Origin: Vibrio gazogenes
GTDB lineage: Bacteria; Pseudomonadota; Gammaproteobacteria; Enterobacterales; Vibrionaceae
Assembly: GCF_023920225.1 (NCBI RefSeq)
Contig: NZ_CP092587.1
Coordinates: forward strand, 2,666,001 to 2,730,000
Reading direction: 5' to 3'
Length of the DNA stretch: 64,000 nt
Part shown: positions 9,806-17,450 of the stretch, one piece after another
Position numbering within the stretch: the stretch's first letter is position 1
Layout: each line of letters opens with the position of its first letter
Notes under the pieces: generated by a model
The model's input: the letters and a program-made list of their open reading frames with translations, nothing else
Told to the model about the DNA's origin: nothing
Databases searched by the model: none
Translations under genes and position numbers: made by a program

Positions 9806-10291
9806 TTAGTTGACTTCTAATGGTTGCTCTGAAACCAGAATGCCATTCCAATCGGCATAAATGTAGTCTCCGGGTTGAATCATCTGATTCATGATAGAGA
9901 GTGTCACATTGATATAACCTGCATCCTTTTTCTCGGTTCTAAACGGGCAGGCTCCTAAAGCTTTTACACCTAAGTCCAGCTCTGATAACGCCACGACATC
10001 TCTGACTGCGCCATAGATAATGATACCTTCCCAACCGTTTTTTACGGCGTCGTATGCCATCATGTCTCCCATAAGCGCTTTCTTACATGAGCCATGTCCA
10101 TCAACGACCAAGACTTTCCCCTTACCGTTTTGCTTCAGTACATCTCTCACTTTCGAGTTATCGTGATAACAACGAACGGTGACAATTTCGCCCCAAAAGG
10201 CATCTCTCTGCCCAAAGTTCTGTAAAGGCAGGTCAAGCAAAGTCACCTGTGACTCATACTTATCGCAAAGATCTGGTGTTATATCTCTCAT
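9806..10291 (-). CDS. RraA-like protein / putative HMG aldolase family
   Basis: 161-aa protein of the RraA family, which includes the RNase E inhibitor RraA and 4-hydroxy-4-methyl-2-oxoglutarate aldolases. Recognisable blocks are [12 protein letters not shown] at the start, [18 protein letters not shown] near 62-79, [13 protein letters not shown] near 90-102, and [19 protein letters not shown] at the end. The aldolase-type Arg-Asp pair (AVRD) is present, so it could be an enzyme rather than an RNase E partner; I keep the call at family level. Start chosen after GGAGGAACG; the frame is open 34 codons further upstream without a better site. It follows the DUF3293 gene on the same strand with a 108-bp gap. 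Confidence 0.85.
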   Translation of the reverse strand: MRDITPDLCDKYESQVTLLDLPLQNFGQRDAFWGEIVTVRCYHDNSKVRDVLKQNGKGKVLVVDGHGSCKKALMGDMMAYDAVKNGWEGIIIYGAVRDVVALSELDLGVKALGACPFRTEKKDAGYINVTLSIMNQMIQPGDYIYADWNGILVSEQPLEVN

Positions 10292-10399
10292 CGTTCCTCC
10301 ATGATTTCTCATTCTAAATTTGGCTACAGACGGATTACGAGTGACCTCTTTATCTTTGGTCGCGGTCAATCCTAACCGCCCTGACAAGGTCAATATTCG

Positions 10400-10804
10400 T
10401 TATCCAGACACATAAATTCTTTCGGACAATACTCCCAATTCATCACATCTGGAATCAATACAGGAATGCAAGAAAACCGTCTCATTTTGGACATAAAATA
10501 TAGCATTCTGTTCAAACTTTCGGCCTAAATTCAAAGCTAATTCAAGACAAATTGCAACTGCAAAACTTTCTTCTACCCACTCAAAAGCAGCATCACCTGC
10601 TAAAACGGGGGTCCATGGGGAGGTGTTGAACTGCTGACATAATCGCTCATTATTCGCTTTATTGTCCTGATAAGACAATCGACAACTTCGCGGGTTCCAT
10701 GCCGTGATGATAGAGAACTTAGGCCCGGGCAACGGCTGAGAAAAAAGAAAATGTGTCGATGCATAAGCTTGCCACAGTCGATCATCAATCTGATATTTTT
10801 CCAT
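10400..10804 (-). CDS. DUF3293 domain protein
   Basis: A 134-aa soluble protein I match to the DUF3293 family (function unknown). Typical features are the block FSIITAWNPRSCRLSYQDN near residue 30, WTPVLAGDA near 63, ESFAVAICLELALNLGRKFEQNAIFYV near 78, and a short C-terminal segment with two cysteines (SCIDSRCDELG). It is divergent from arcA, with which it shares a 312-bp regulatory region containing an FNR-type box only about 45 bp before its start, so it might be under oxygen control. It is followed by the RraA-like gene on the same strand. Confidence 0.8.
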   Translation of the reverse strand: MEKYQIDDRLWQAYASTHFLFSQPLPGPKFSIITAWNPRSCRLSYQDNKANNERLCQQFNTSPWTPVLAGDAAFEWVEESFAVAICLELALNLGRKFEQNAIFYVQNETVFLHSCIDSRCDELGVLSERIYVSG

Positions 10805-10848
10805 TACATCAACCCTATATACACCGATGTTTCAGGCATTGACGTCTA

Positions 10849-10862
10849 TTGACATAAATCAA
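10849..10862. promoter_or_regulatory. FNR-type box between DUF3293 gene and arcA
   Basis: TTGACATAAATCAA is a full match to the FNR consensus. Activation of arcA by FNR is established in E. coli. The box is about 255 bp before arcA and about 45 bp before the divergent DUF3293 gene, so it may act on either. Confidence 0.65.
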
Positions 10863-10890
10863 CAAACTGTTGGGTATTAACAATCTATCG

Positions 10891-10919
10891 TTGTTACCAT
10901 GCTGTTAACAATATAAAAT
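10891..10919 (+). promoter_or_regulatory. putative arcA promoter
   Basis: TTGTTA (10891-10896) and TAAAAT (10914-10919) with a 17-bp spacer fit a sigma-70 promoter. It would start near 10926, leaving a long 190-nt leader before the arcA ATG. Other start sites in the same 312-bp gap are possible. Confidence 0.4.
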
Positions 10920-11116
10920 CCACCGCAACAAACAGAAAAACAGACAAGGTTACGGAGCACCTTGCAGAACACATCCACGGATGGCGGGACAATGAGCATG
11001 TTGTATTCTATGTGAATACTTTGATTTTTTATCAACATATCATTACTGGTGTGTTATATATTACCAATAATAAGTTCTATATTTAGTACAAATTTTTCAT
11101 AAATTAGGTACCGCCG

Positions 11117-11833
11117 ATGCAAACCCCGCAGATTCTTATCGTAGAAGACGAGCAAGTAACTCGTAACACTCTTAAGAGTATTTTCGAAGCAGAGGGATAC
11201 GCTGTATACGAAGCTAGTAATGGCGAAGAGATGAACCATATTCTCTCAGACAAATCCGTTAATCTGGTGATTATGGACATCAATTTACCCGGCAAAAATG
11301 GACTACTCCTCGCTCGTGAGCTAAGAGAACAAGCCGACGTTGCGCTGATGTTCCTGACCGGTCGTGATAATGAAGTCGATAAAATTCTTGGCCTAGAGAT
11401 CGGTGCCGACGACTACATCACTAAGCCATTTAACCCCAGAGAACTCACGATTCGTGCCCGCAACCTCTTGAGCCGCTCCATGAGTTCAAATACCACCTCT
11501 GAAGAAAAGCGTTCAGTCGAACACTATGTTTTCAACGGGTGGGAATTGGATATCAATAGTCGTTCGCTGATCAATCCAGATGGTGAAAGCTATAAGCTGC
11601 CTCGTTCTGAGTTTAGAGCACTGCTACATTTCTGTGAGAATCCCGGCAAAATTCAGACGCGTGCCGACTTGCTGAAAAAAATGACAGGGCGTGAGCTCAA
11701 ACCTCATGATCGGACAGTTGATGTCACGATTCGCAGAATTCGGAAACATTTTGAATCAATTCCGGGCACCCCTGAAATCATCGCGACCATTCACGGTGAA
11801 GGTTATCGCTTCTGTGGTGATATCGAAGAGTAA
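11117..11833 (+). CDS. arcA: two-component response regulator ArcA
   Basis: 238-aa OmpR-type regulator that represses aerobic respiration genes and activates others when oxygen is low. Receiver domain about 1-120 with acidic pocket (E10, D11), phosphorylation site Asp54 in [12 protein letters not shown], and Lys in [11 protein letters not shown]; winged-helix DNA-binding domain about 140-235 with [15 protein letters not shown] and [11 protein letters not shown]. Length equals E. coli ArcA. Its sensor gene arcB lies just downstream in convergent orientation, whereas in E. coli the two genes are unlinked. Confidence 0.98.
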   Translation: MQTPQILIVEDEQVTRNTLKSIFEAEGYAVYEASNGEEMNHILSDKSVNLVIMDINLPGKNGLLLARELREQADVALMFLTGRDNEVDKILGLEIGADDYITKPFNPRELTIRARNLLSRSMSSNTTSEEKRSVEHYVFNGWELDINSRSLINPDGESYKLPRSEFRALLHFCENPGKIQTRADLLKKMTGRELKPHDRTVDVTIRRIRKHFESIPGTPEIIATIHGEGYRFCGDIEE

Positions 11834-11854
11834 CACTTCAGGTTGTGCACTGAT

Positions 11855-11886
11855 TAAAAAAGCCTCCGTCCCGAGAGGCTTTTTTA
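11855..11886. terminator. terminator between convergent arcA and arcB
   Basis: Stem AAAAAAGCCTC/GAGGCTTTTTT around a CGTCCCGA-type loop. The A and T runs at the two sides make it usable by both converging genes. Confidence 0.85.
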
Positions 11887-11890
11887 TTGG

Positions 11891-14272
11891 TTATTTTTCA
11901 TTGAGCCACTGGCGAAGACATTGAATATCTTGCGCATATTCAGTTTTTATTTCTTCAACCCAATCGGTAATATTTTCCCACCAGGCCGGTGCTTGTGGGG
12001 ATTGTGCTTTTTGTGCCACCGCCTGAATTCGGGCCAATCCGATGGAACCCGCTGCACCTTTGATTTTATGAGCTTCGGAAACAATGCCATTTTGATCTTT
12101 GGCAACCATATTTGAATCCAGAATATCGAGATAATCCGGCATCATCGCTTCGAACATCTCAATACTGTCCAGAACCGGTTGTTTTCCGACGATATCAACA
12201 TAAGCCCCCAGCATATCCAAATCCAGAATACGGCTATAATGTTCCTTTTTCTTATCGGTTTCAGCGTGTTGATGAGGCGTATCCACCACATGATCGATCC
12301 GATGCACAACCTCCCTTTCGGGTTCATGCTCGGCACCGAAATACCGATGAATAACATTCTGGACAGCAACTACTGAAAGCGGCTTACTAATGGCATCATC
12401 CATGCCTTTCTCCAAATATTCCTGCTTATCTTTTAGTACATTGGCCGTTAAAGCCACCAGTGGCGGCAATTGATAATCTTGCCCATATTGTTGCCGATAG
12501 AACTGAGCGACATCAAAGCCGGTCATATCCGGCAACTGGATATCCAGCAAAACCAAATCATAGCGATCCGGCACAAACAGTTTTTTCGCTTCTTCACCAC
12601 TCATAGCAACCGTAATTGAATGCCCTAAACTTTCCAGCAGCGATTTGGCGACCGTCACATTCAATTCAATATCTTCAACCATAAAGATATTCAGTGTTTT
12701 CTGCGTCACAGGAGAATCTGGCGTCAACAGCGCATCATCAGCCAAAGGCACATTGAGTGAAATGGTAAAGGTACTGCCGAACCCTTCTTCACTACTGACA
12801 GTAATATCCCCATCCATCAGGTTTATCAGTTGGCGTGATACCGCCAGACCAATCCCGGTTCCGACGGCATGAAGATTATCTTTGCCCGACTTCACCTGAT
12901 AATACATGGCAAAGATCTTATCCAATTCTGTTTCGGCAATCCCAATCCCCGTATCTTCAATATCCATGATGATATGCGCACTATCTTCCTCGATCTCAGA
13001 ACTGACGGTCATCACGATGCCGCCTTCGCGGGTAAATTTCATCGCATTACTGATCAGGTTCCAAAGCACCTGTCGTAGCCGAGTACCGTCGACCATTACC
13101 ACATATGACAGTTCGGTCAATCTTTCCAAATCAAAACGCAACCCTTTCTGTTCTGCCATTAATGCAGCCAGACTCTCAATTTCGGTGACAAATTCACCAA
13201 GATTCAACGGTTGCGGGAAAAGCTCTAGTTTGCGCTGATCAAACTTATCCATATCGATAATATCGTTAAAAATATTGCCCAATGTGATCGCACTGATATG
13301 AATGGTTTGTAGATACTTCCGTTGCTCCTGAGTCATGGTTGTATCCAATAGCATCCGACTCAGTCCCACAATCCCATTCAGTGGCGTTCTTAACTCATGA
13401 CTAATCGTGGCAATGAAGGTGGTTTTATCGCGACTGGCTTTTTCCAATGACTCTTCATGACGCTTCCGTTCAGTGATGTCCCGACCAAAGCCAACCAAGC
13501 CCAAATGGCGGCCTTCTTTGCTGTAAAACGGTACTTTCCTGATTTCAAAATAGTTCTTACGACCATCGGGGTATTCCAACCACTGTTCATAGGTTACGGC
13601 ACAATTTTGAGAGAACAGTTGTTGATCCGTTTCCACAATCGGCTGAGCAATTTCTTCACTGTAAACATCCCATGGTGTCAATCCAACCAACTCTCTTTCT
13701 TTTTTCCCCGTCAACTCTTCCATCGCCCGGTTACAACCGGAGAAAACCCCCTCAGCATTGCGGTAATAAATCAAATCAGGCGAAGCATCGATAAATGATC
13801 GTAATAATGCGGTTCTCTCAGCAAGCTCAAGCTGGGTCTTTTCCCGCTGATAAACCTCATTTTCCAGATCAGCCATGGCTTCTTCCCGCGCTTCTTCGGC
13901 TTTGATCCGCTCTTCAATTTCCTGATTCAGTTTGACAATATTCTGCTGTAACTGGTAATTCAGCTCTTGATCGCGCGAGCGCATATCTTTCAATTTTGCG
14001 ACCAGCTTGGATAAGCGCTGTCTCGACTCTTCGAGTTGATCCACGACGACAGAAAGAAAATAGACCGCCCAAGGTGTAATGATCAATCCAAAAAACACCG
14101 AACGGATAATATCGATATTATCGACATAGCCATGCAGTGCCAGAGTAATCCCAACCTGAACGACCACCGCCAGTGCCACCAGCGCCAAGGCTAAAAGAAT
14201 TGAAAAACGGAGAATCCCCAGCTTAACCAATAGGTCTACATAATACTGAGCCAGATTTTTCATCGGTTTCAT
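11891..14272 (-). CDS. arcB: hybrid sensor histidine kinase ArcB
   Basis: 793-aa anaerobic sensor kinase. Two membrane segments lie in residues 18-75; a coiled linker, a PAS domain (about 155-265), HisKA/HATPase (about 282-512), receiver and HPt domains follow. Phospho-relay residues are His292 (ISHELRTPLNG), Asp577 (LLDIQLPDM) and His735 (EAHKIKGAAGS), the first at the same number as E. coli. Cys180, one of the two redox cysteines of E. coli ArcB, is kept, but the position of Cys241 is Tyr; another cysteine lies at 224. The start used is the ATG (MKPMKNLAQYY) after TGGAGCG; an in-frame TTG six codons earlier is less likely. Confidence 0.97.
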   Translation of the reverse strand: MKPMKNLAQYYVDLLVKLGILRFSILLALALVALAVVVQVGITLALHGYVDNIDIIRSVFFGLIITPWAVYFLSVVVDQLEESRQRLSKLVAKLKDMRSRDQELNYQLQQNIVKLNQEIEERIKAEEAREEAMADLENEVYQREKTQLELAERTALLRSFIDASPDLIYYRNAEGVFSGCNRAMEELTGKKERELVGLTPWDVYSEEIAQPIVETDQQLFSQNCAVTYEQWLEYPDGRKNYFEIRKVPFYSKEGRHLGLVGFGRDITERKRHEESLEKASRDKTTFIATISHELRTPLNGIVGLSRMLLDTTMTQEQRKYLQTIHISAITLGNIFNDIIDMDKFDQRKLELFPQPLNLGEFVTEIESLAALMAEQKGLRFDLERLTELSYVVMVDGTRLRQVLWNLISNAMKFTREGGIVMTVSSEIEEDSAHIIMDIEDTGIGIAETELDKIFAMYYQVKSGKDNLHAVGTGIGLAVSRQLINLMDGDITVSSEEGFGSTFTISLNVPLADDALLTPDSPVTQKTLNIFMVEDIELNVTVAKSLLESLGHSITVAMSGEEAKKLFVPDRYDLVLLDIQLPDMTGFDVAQFYRQQYGQDYQLPPLVALTANVLKDKQEYLEKGMDDAISKPLSVVAVQNVIHRYFGAEHEPEREVVHRIDHVVDTPHQHAETDKKKEHYSRILDLDMLGAYVDIVGKQPVLDSIEMFEAMMPDYLDILDSNMVAKDQNGIVSEAHKIKGAAGSIGLARIQAVAQKAQSPQAPAWWENITDWVEEIKTEYAQDIQCLRQWLNEK

Positions 14273-14362
14273 TAAAAACGCTCCAGACAACGATATCGCG
14301 CTAAATTCGGAAGGAAGAACAAGTTCGGACCAAGGCCGTCCAAACGGCGAGCAGACAATCCA

Positions 14363-15760
14363 TTATCGCCTGCCCAAAGATTCATAATAAATACATGTGC
14401 GGTTACGTCCCTGCATTTTTGCCTGATGTAGTGCCTGTTCCGCGTAGGCAACAAATTGTTCGGACAACTCATCTGTTTTGGGCACCAGAGAAACAATTCC
14501 CATACTCACCGTGACATGGTTCGAGACATCCGACACCGGATGAGGCAACTGAATCTGTTTAAATTCAGAATGAATTTTTTCAGCAACCCAACAAGCTCCG
14601 TCAATATGGGTATTGGGCAAAATAAAGGCAAACCGATCACCATCATAACGGGCGATACAATCTGAAGAACGACTGATTACCCGTTGCAGCGCCAATGCAA
14701 CCGTGCATAGCGTTTCATCCCCTTGCTCATCACCATAATGCTGGTTGTAACTCTCAAAACAATCGACATCACACAAGATAACCGCCAATGGTTGCTCCTC
14801 TCGAATATGAATATGCCATAGTGTTTCCAACGTTTCATCAAAACGCCTGCGGCTGACAATGCCCGTCAGTTGATCAAAAGAGTGGATGTGGTGGGCATTG
14901 AGCAACTGTGCTGAAGGCTCACCAGAATACCACGCTGTAATATCGCGGATAATTACCAGTGCAAGCACTTGATTGGTCGCCGGTGAACGATAAACAGATT
15001 TCACTACATCAAACCATTGTCGAGGTTCTCTTGCTAACTGATCGATGTAACGAATGGGTTGTTTGGCAGCGATATCTTGTTCGGTCAACGCAAACATCTG
15101 TTGAAAAAAGGGCGCCTCTTGTGCCGGCCAAGTCAGCCGTTGGCCTGTCACTTGTGCCATCTCATCCTGACCTAACAAATGTGCAAACGATAAATTACAG
15201 GAACGACAATAACCATCATCCTGTATAACCGCGATCGCATCCGGAGAAGCATCCCAGAGTTGTTGCATCAGATCATCGGTTCGAATCGTGCGCTGTTCCT
15301 CATTCGCTTCAGCACGTTCATGATGAATCAGCATTTGTACCATCCAGGCTGTTTGTCCTTGAAACACGGTATCCTTGACTTGAAATTCAATCTGTACTGA
15401 ATGATCTTCGCCCACTGGCCAATCGATGAACTGGCGGGAGTGCTCTTGATAACTTTTATCGATGAGCTCAGAAAAATACTCGCGTTGAGAGGCGCTCACC
15501 CAAGGAGAAAACTGGACAAGGCGCCCATGTATCTGAAGCTGAAGTGCATGTTGTGCCAACGCGTTGGCAAACAAAATTTGATGATTTTTCCGCGACACCA
15601 TTAACAGTGCACATGGCACATCAACAAACATGTCGTGCAGATGGCGAACTTTTCGACGGTATACCATCCATAAGGCAATCCCGGCGAGTACAGCAATGAT
15701 ACTCCCCATACCAAGCGCAATTTCCAGCTGAGTATAATGCTCCCATGTCAACTGCGACAT
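14363..15760 (-). CDS. membrane PAS-GGDEF protein with degenerate active site
   Basis: 465-aa protein with one N-terminal membrane segment (about 14-34), two PAS-like regions (about 45-145 and 165-275) and a C-terminal GGDEF domain (about 295-460). The domain keeps the start DQLTGIVSRRRF, the metal Asp331 and the DVDCFESYNQHYGDEQGDE block, but the signature GG(D/E)EF is DGDRF at 373-377. An RxxD inhibitory-site motif (RSSD, 364-367) sits exactly five residues before it. This pattern suggests a c-di-GMP receptor with weak or no cyclase activity, which is inference. The gene ends 90 bp before arcB on the same strand, so the two may be cotranscribed. Confidence 0.88.
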   Translation of the reverse strand: MSQLTWEHYTQLEIALGMGSIIAVLAGIALWMVYRRKVRHLHDMFVDVPCALLMVSRKNHQILFANALAQHALQLQIHGRLVQFSPWVSASQREYFSELIDKSYQEHSRQFIDWPVGEDHSVQIEFQVKDTVFQGQTAWMVQMLIHHERAEANEEQRTIRTDDLMQQLWDASPDAIAVIQDDGYCRSCNLSFAHLLGQDEMAQVTGQRLTWPAQEAPFFQQMFALTEQDIAAKQPIRYIDQLAREPRQWFDVVKSVYRSPATNQVLALVIIRDITAWYSGEPSAQLLNAHHIHSFDQLTGIVSRRRFDETLETLWHIHIREEQPLAVILCDVDCFESYNQHYGDEQGDETLCTVALALQRVISRSSDCIARYDGDRFAFILPNTHIDGACWVAEKIHSEFKQIQLPHPVSDVSNHVTVSMGIVSLVPKTDELSEQFVAYAEQALHQAKMQGRNRTCIYYESLGRR

Positions 15761-15924
15761 CGCTATTACCTTCTGTTAACAATTCTTCTTATAAGAATAA
15801 CAAGTTATTTCATAAATACTCTATACGTTTGAGTAAGATATCTAACTGTGTCACTGAAAAAATACAAAGCACCGCAAAACAGTCGCTCGGTCCGCGATTC
15901 ACTAGCACGCCATTACTTGATGTT

Positions 15925-16857
15925 TTACGCCTGAGGAAACACAAATTCTTCGCCGGTTAAGGAACCTTGCCCCCCTTTTTGATTGAGAGCACGTTCAATT
16001 TCCGTCATTGCCAGCCAGCGATTTTCACACCACAACGGTGCAAGCAGTGTCGGCCTGCGGGCTGATGCGGAGACTCGATGATAAATCACATCGGCCGGTG
16101 TTCGGCGGATGATATCACTGGCGGTTTCAACATAGAGAGACAATTCCGGCGCCTGAAGTCTGCCAGCGCGCCAAGACTTTGCCATCACACTGCCTTCCAC
16201 AATATGTAACCCATGCAGCTTAATCCCATCCGTGCCCGTATTCAGAACCTGATCAAGCGTTTCAAGGTTATCACACGGTGATTCACCGGGAAGTCCGACG
16301 ATCAAATGAGTACAAACTTTCAGCCCCAACGCCCGGGCTTGTCTTGTGACCTGATCATAGCAAGTAAAATCATGGCCCCGGTTAATCCGTTTCAATGTTC
16401 GCTGATGTGCTGTTTGTAATCCCAGTTCCAGCCATATTTCATAGCCTTGCTGTTGATAATCAGCAAGCAGTTCCAACACTCCGGGAGCCACACAGTCCGG
16501 ACGCGTGCCGACACACAACCCCACAACATCTGCCGCGCAAAGCGCTTCTTGATACATTTGTTTGAGTCGTTCAACCTCTGCATAGGTACTGGTATATGCT
16601 TGAAAATAAGCCAGATACTTTCTGGCACGCGAGACTTCGCCCGCTCTGGCGACCAGTTGCTCACGAATACTTTGATGCTGAGTCTGTTCATCCGCAAATG
16701 AAGCTACATTGCAAAACGTGCACCCGCCCCGCCCTATCGTGCCATCCCGGTTCGGGCAGCTAAATCCGCCATGTAGCGTTAACTTATGGACCCGTTCACC
16801 ATAACGACGTTTCAGATCTTGTCCTAATGTATTAACCAGCTCGTGTAATTGTTTCAA
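15925..16857 (-). CDS. yhcC: radical SAM protein of the YhcC (TIGR01212) family
   Basis: 310-aa radical SAM enzyme of unknown reaction. Iron-sulfur cysteines are Cys34, Cys46 and Cys49 in FSCPNRDGTIGRGGCTFC, as in E. coli YhcC (309 aa). Other conserved blocks are VGLCVGTRPDCV, WLELGLQTAHQRTLKRINRGHD, THLIVGLPGE and SASARRPTLLAPLWCENRW. The start used is a TTG preceded by GAGGCGGG at ideal spacing and aligning with the E. coli N-terminus; an ATG ten codons upstream (MHLNIYSEAG) is in frame but has no ribosome binding site. The gene is divergent from gltB. Confidence 0.92.
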   Translation of the reverse strand: MKQLHELVNTLGQDLKRRYGERVHKLTLHGGFSCPNRDGTIGRGGCTFCNVASFADEQTQHQSIREQLVARAGEVSRARKYLAYFQAYTSTYAEVERLKQMYQEALCAADVVGLCVGTRPDCVAPGVLELLADYQQQGYEIWLELGLQTAHQRTLKRINRGHDFTCYDQVTRQARALGLKVCTHLIVGLPGESPCDNLETLDQVLNTGTDGIKLHGLHIVEGSVMAKSWRAGRLQAPELSLYVETASDIIRRTPADVIYHRVSASARRPTLLAPLWCENRWLAMTEIERALNQKGGQGSLTGEEFVFPQA

Positions 16858-17450
16858 ACCCGCCTCGGAATAAATATTCAAATGCATCCATAATAAAGGT
16901 CGCCAAACGCATTGGCACACCGATTTCCAGCCGTTCAATTTCTTAGAAGAAACAACAACCTGTCACGAAATAAAATTACAATATACTGATAATTTCTCTC
17001 ATTTTAGAATAATCAATCCGAGGGCACCCTAACCCACATCAATAAATAAACACGCATTCAATGTTAAACAAAAGTTAATTAACACCTCATTTGCAATCGA
17101 TTAACTTGCATAAAAATTCCATCGCTTTGCTATTGGATTTTATGTCACAAAAATGTAGGATAGTTTCAGTTTCGTTCGTATTTGTCATATTTGGAGATGA
17201 CGCAACGGATGAAAATTCGGTGATAAGCTAATCCACCAAAATAAAGCACTGGCTGCATATAAATAATGACCTGCATATCACCAAGGATTGTTTTTCCCAC
17301 CCGATTTCCGGTGGGAAACGGAACGGATTCAAGCCGACGTCATCCGTCGGCTTTGAGACAATAAAGATAAAAAAAGGACCAGACACATCATCATCCGGGG
17401 AAGCATTCTCCGGTTCGTGTGCGTCTTTATTGAACTGGAAGGATGTATCA
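16858..17450 (+). promoter_or_regulatory. yhcC-gltB intergenic region with structured gltB leader
   Basis: Nearly 600 bp without a protein gene. A possible sigma-70 promoter for gltB is TTGGAT (17133-17138), 17 bp, TAGGAT (17156-17161). Downstream lie three tandem hairpins: TTTCCCACC/GGTGGGAAA at 17293-17318, AAGCCGACG/CGTCGGCTT with loop TCATC at 17331-17353, and CCGGGGAA/TTCTCCGG with loop GCA at 17395-17413. None is followed by a T-run on the plus strand, so they are not ordinary terminators. The last ends 37 bases before the gltB ATG. I do not recognise a described riboswitch here. Confidence 0.55.

Noticed and set aside
17293..17353. Hairpins before gltB as rho-independent terminators
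   Set aside because: Neither strand has a T-run directly after the stems, so ordinary termination is unlikely.
16858..17450. Sigma-54 promoter for the first glutamate synthase operon
   Set aside because: No GG-N10-GC element with the expected TGGCAC/TTGCT context was found.
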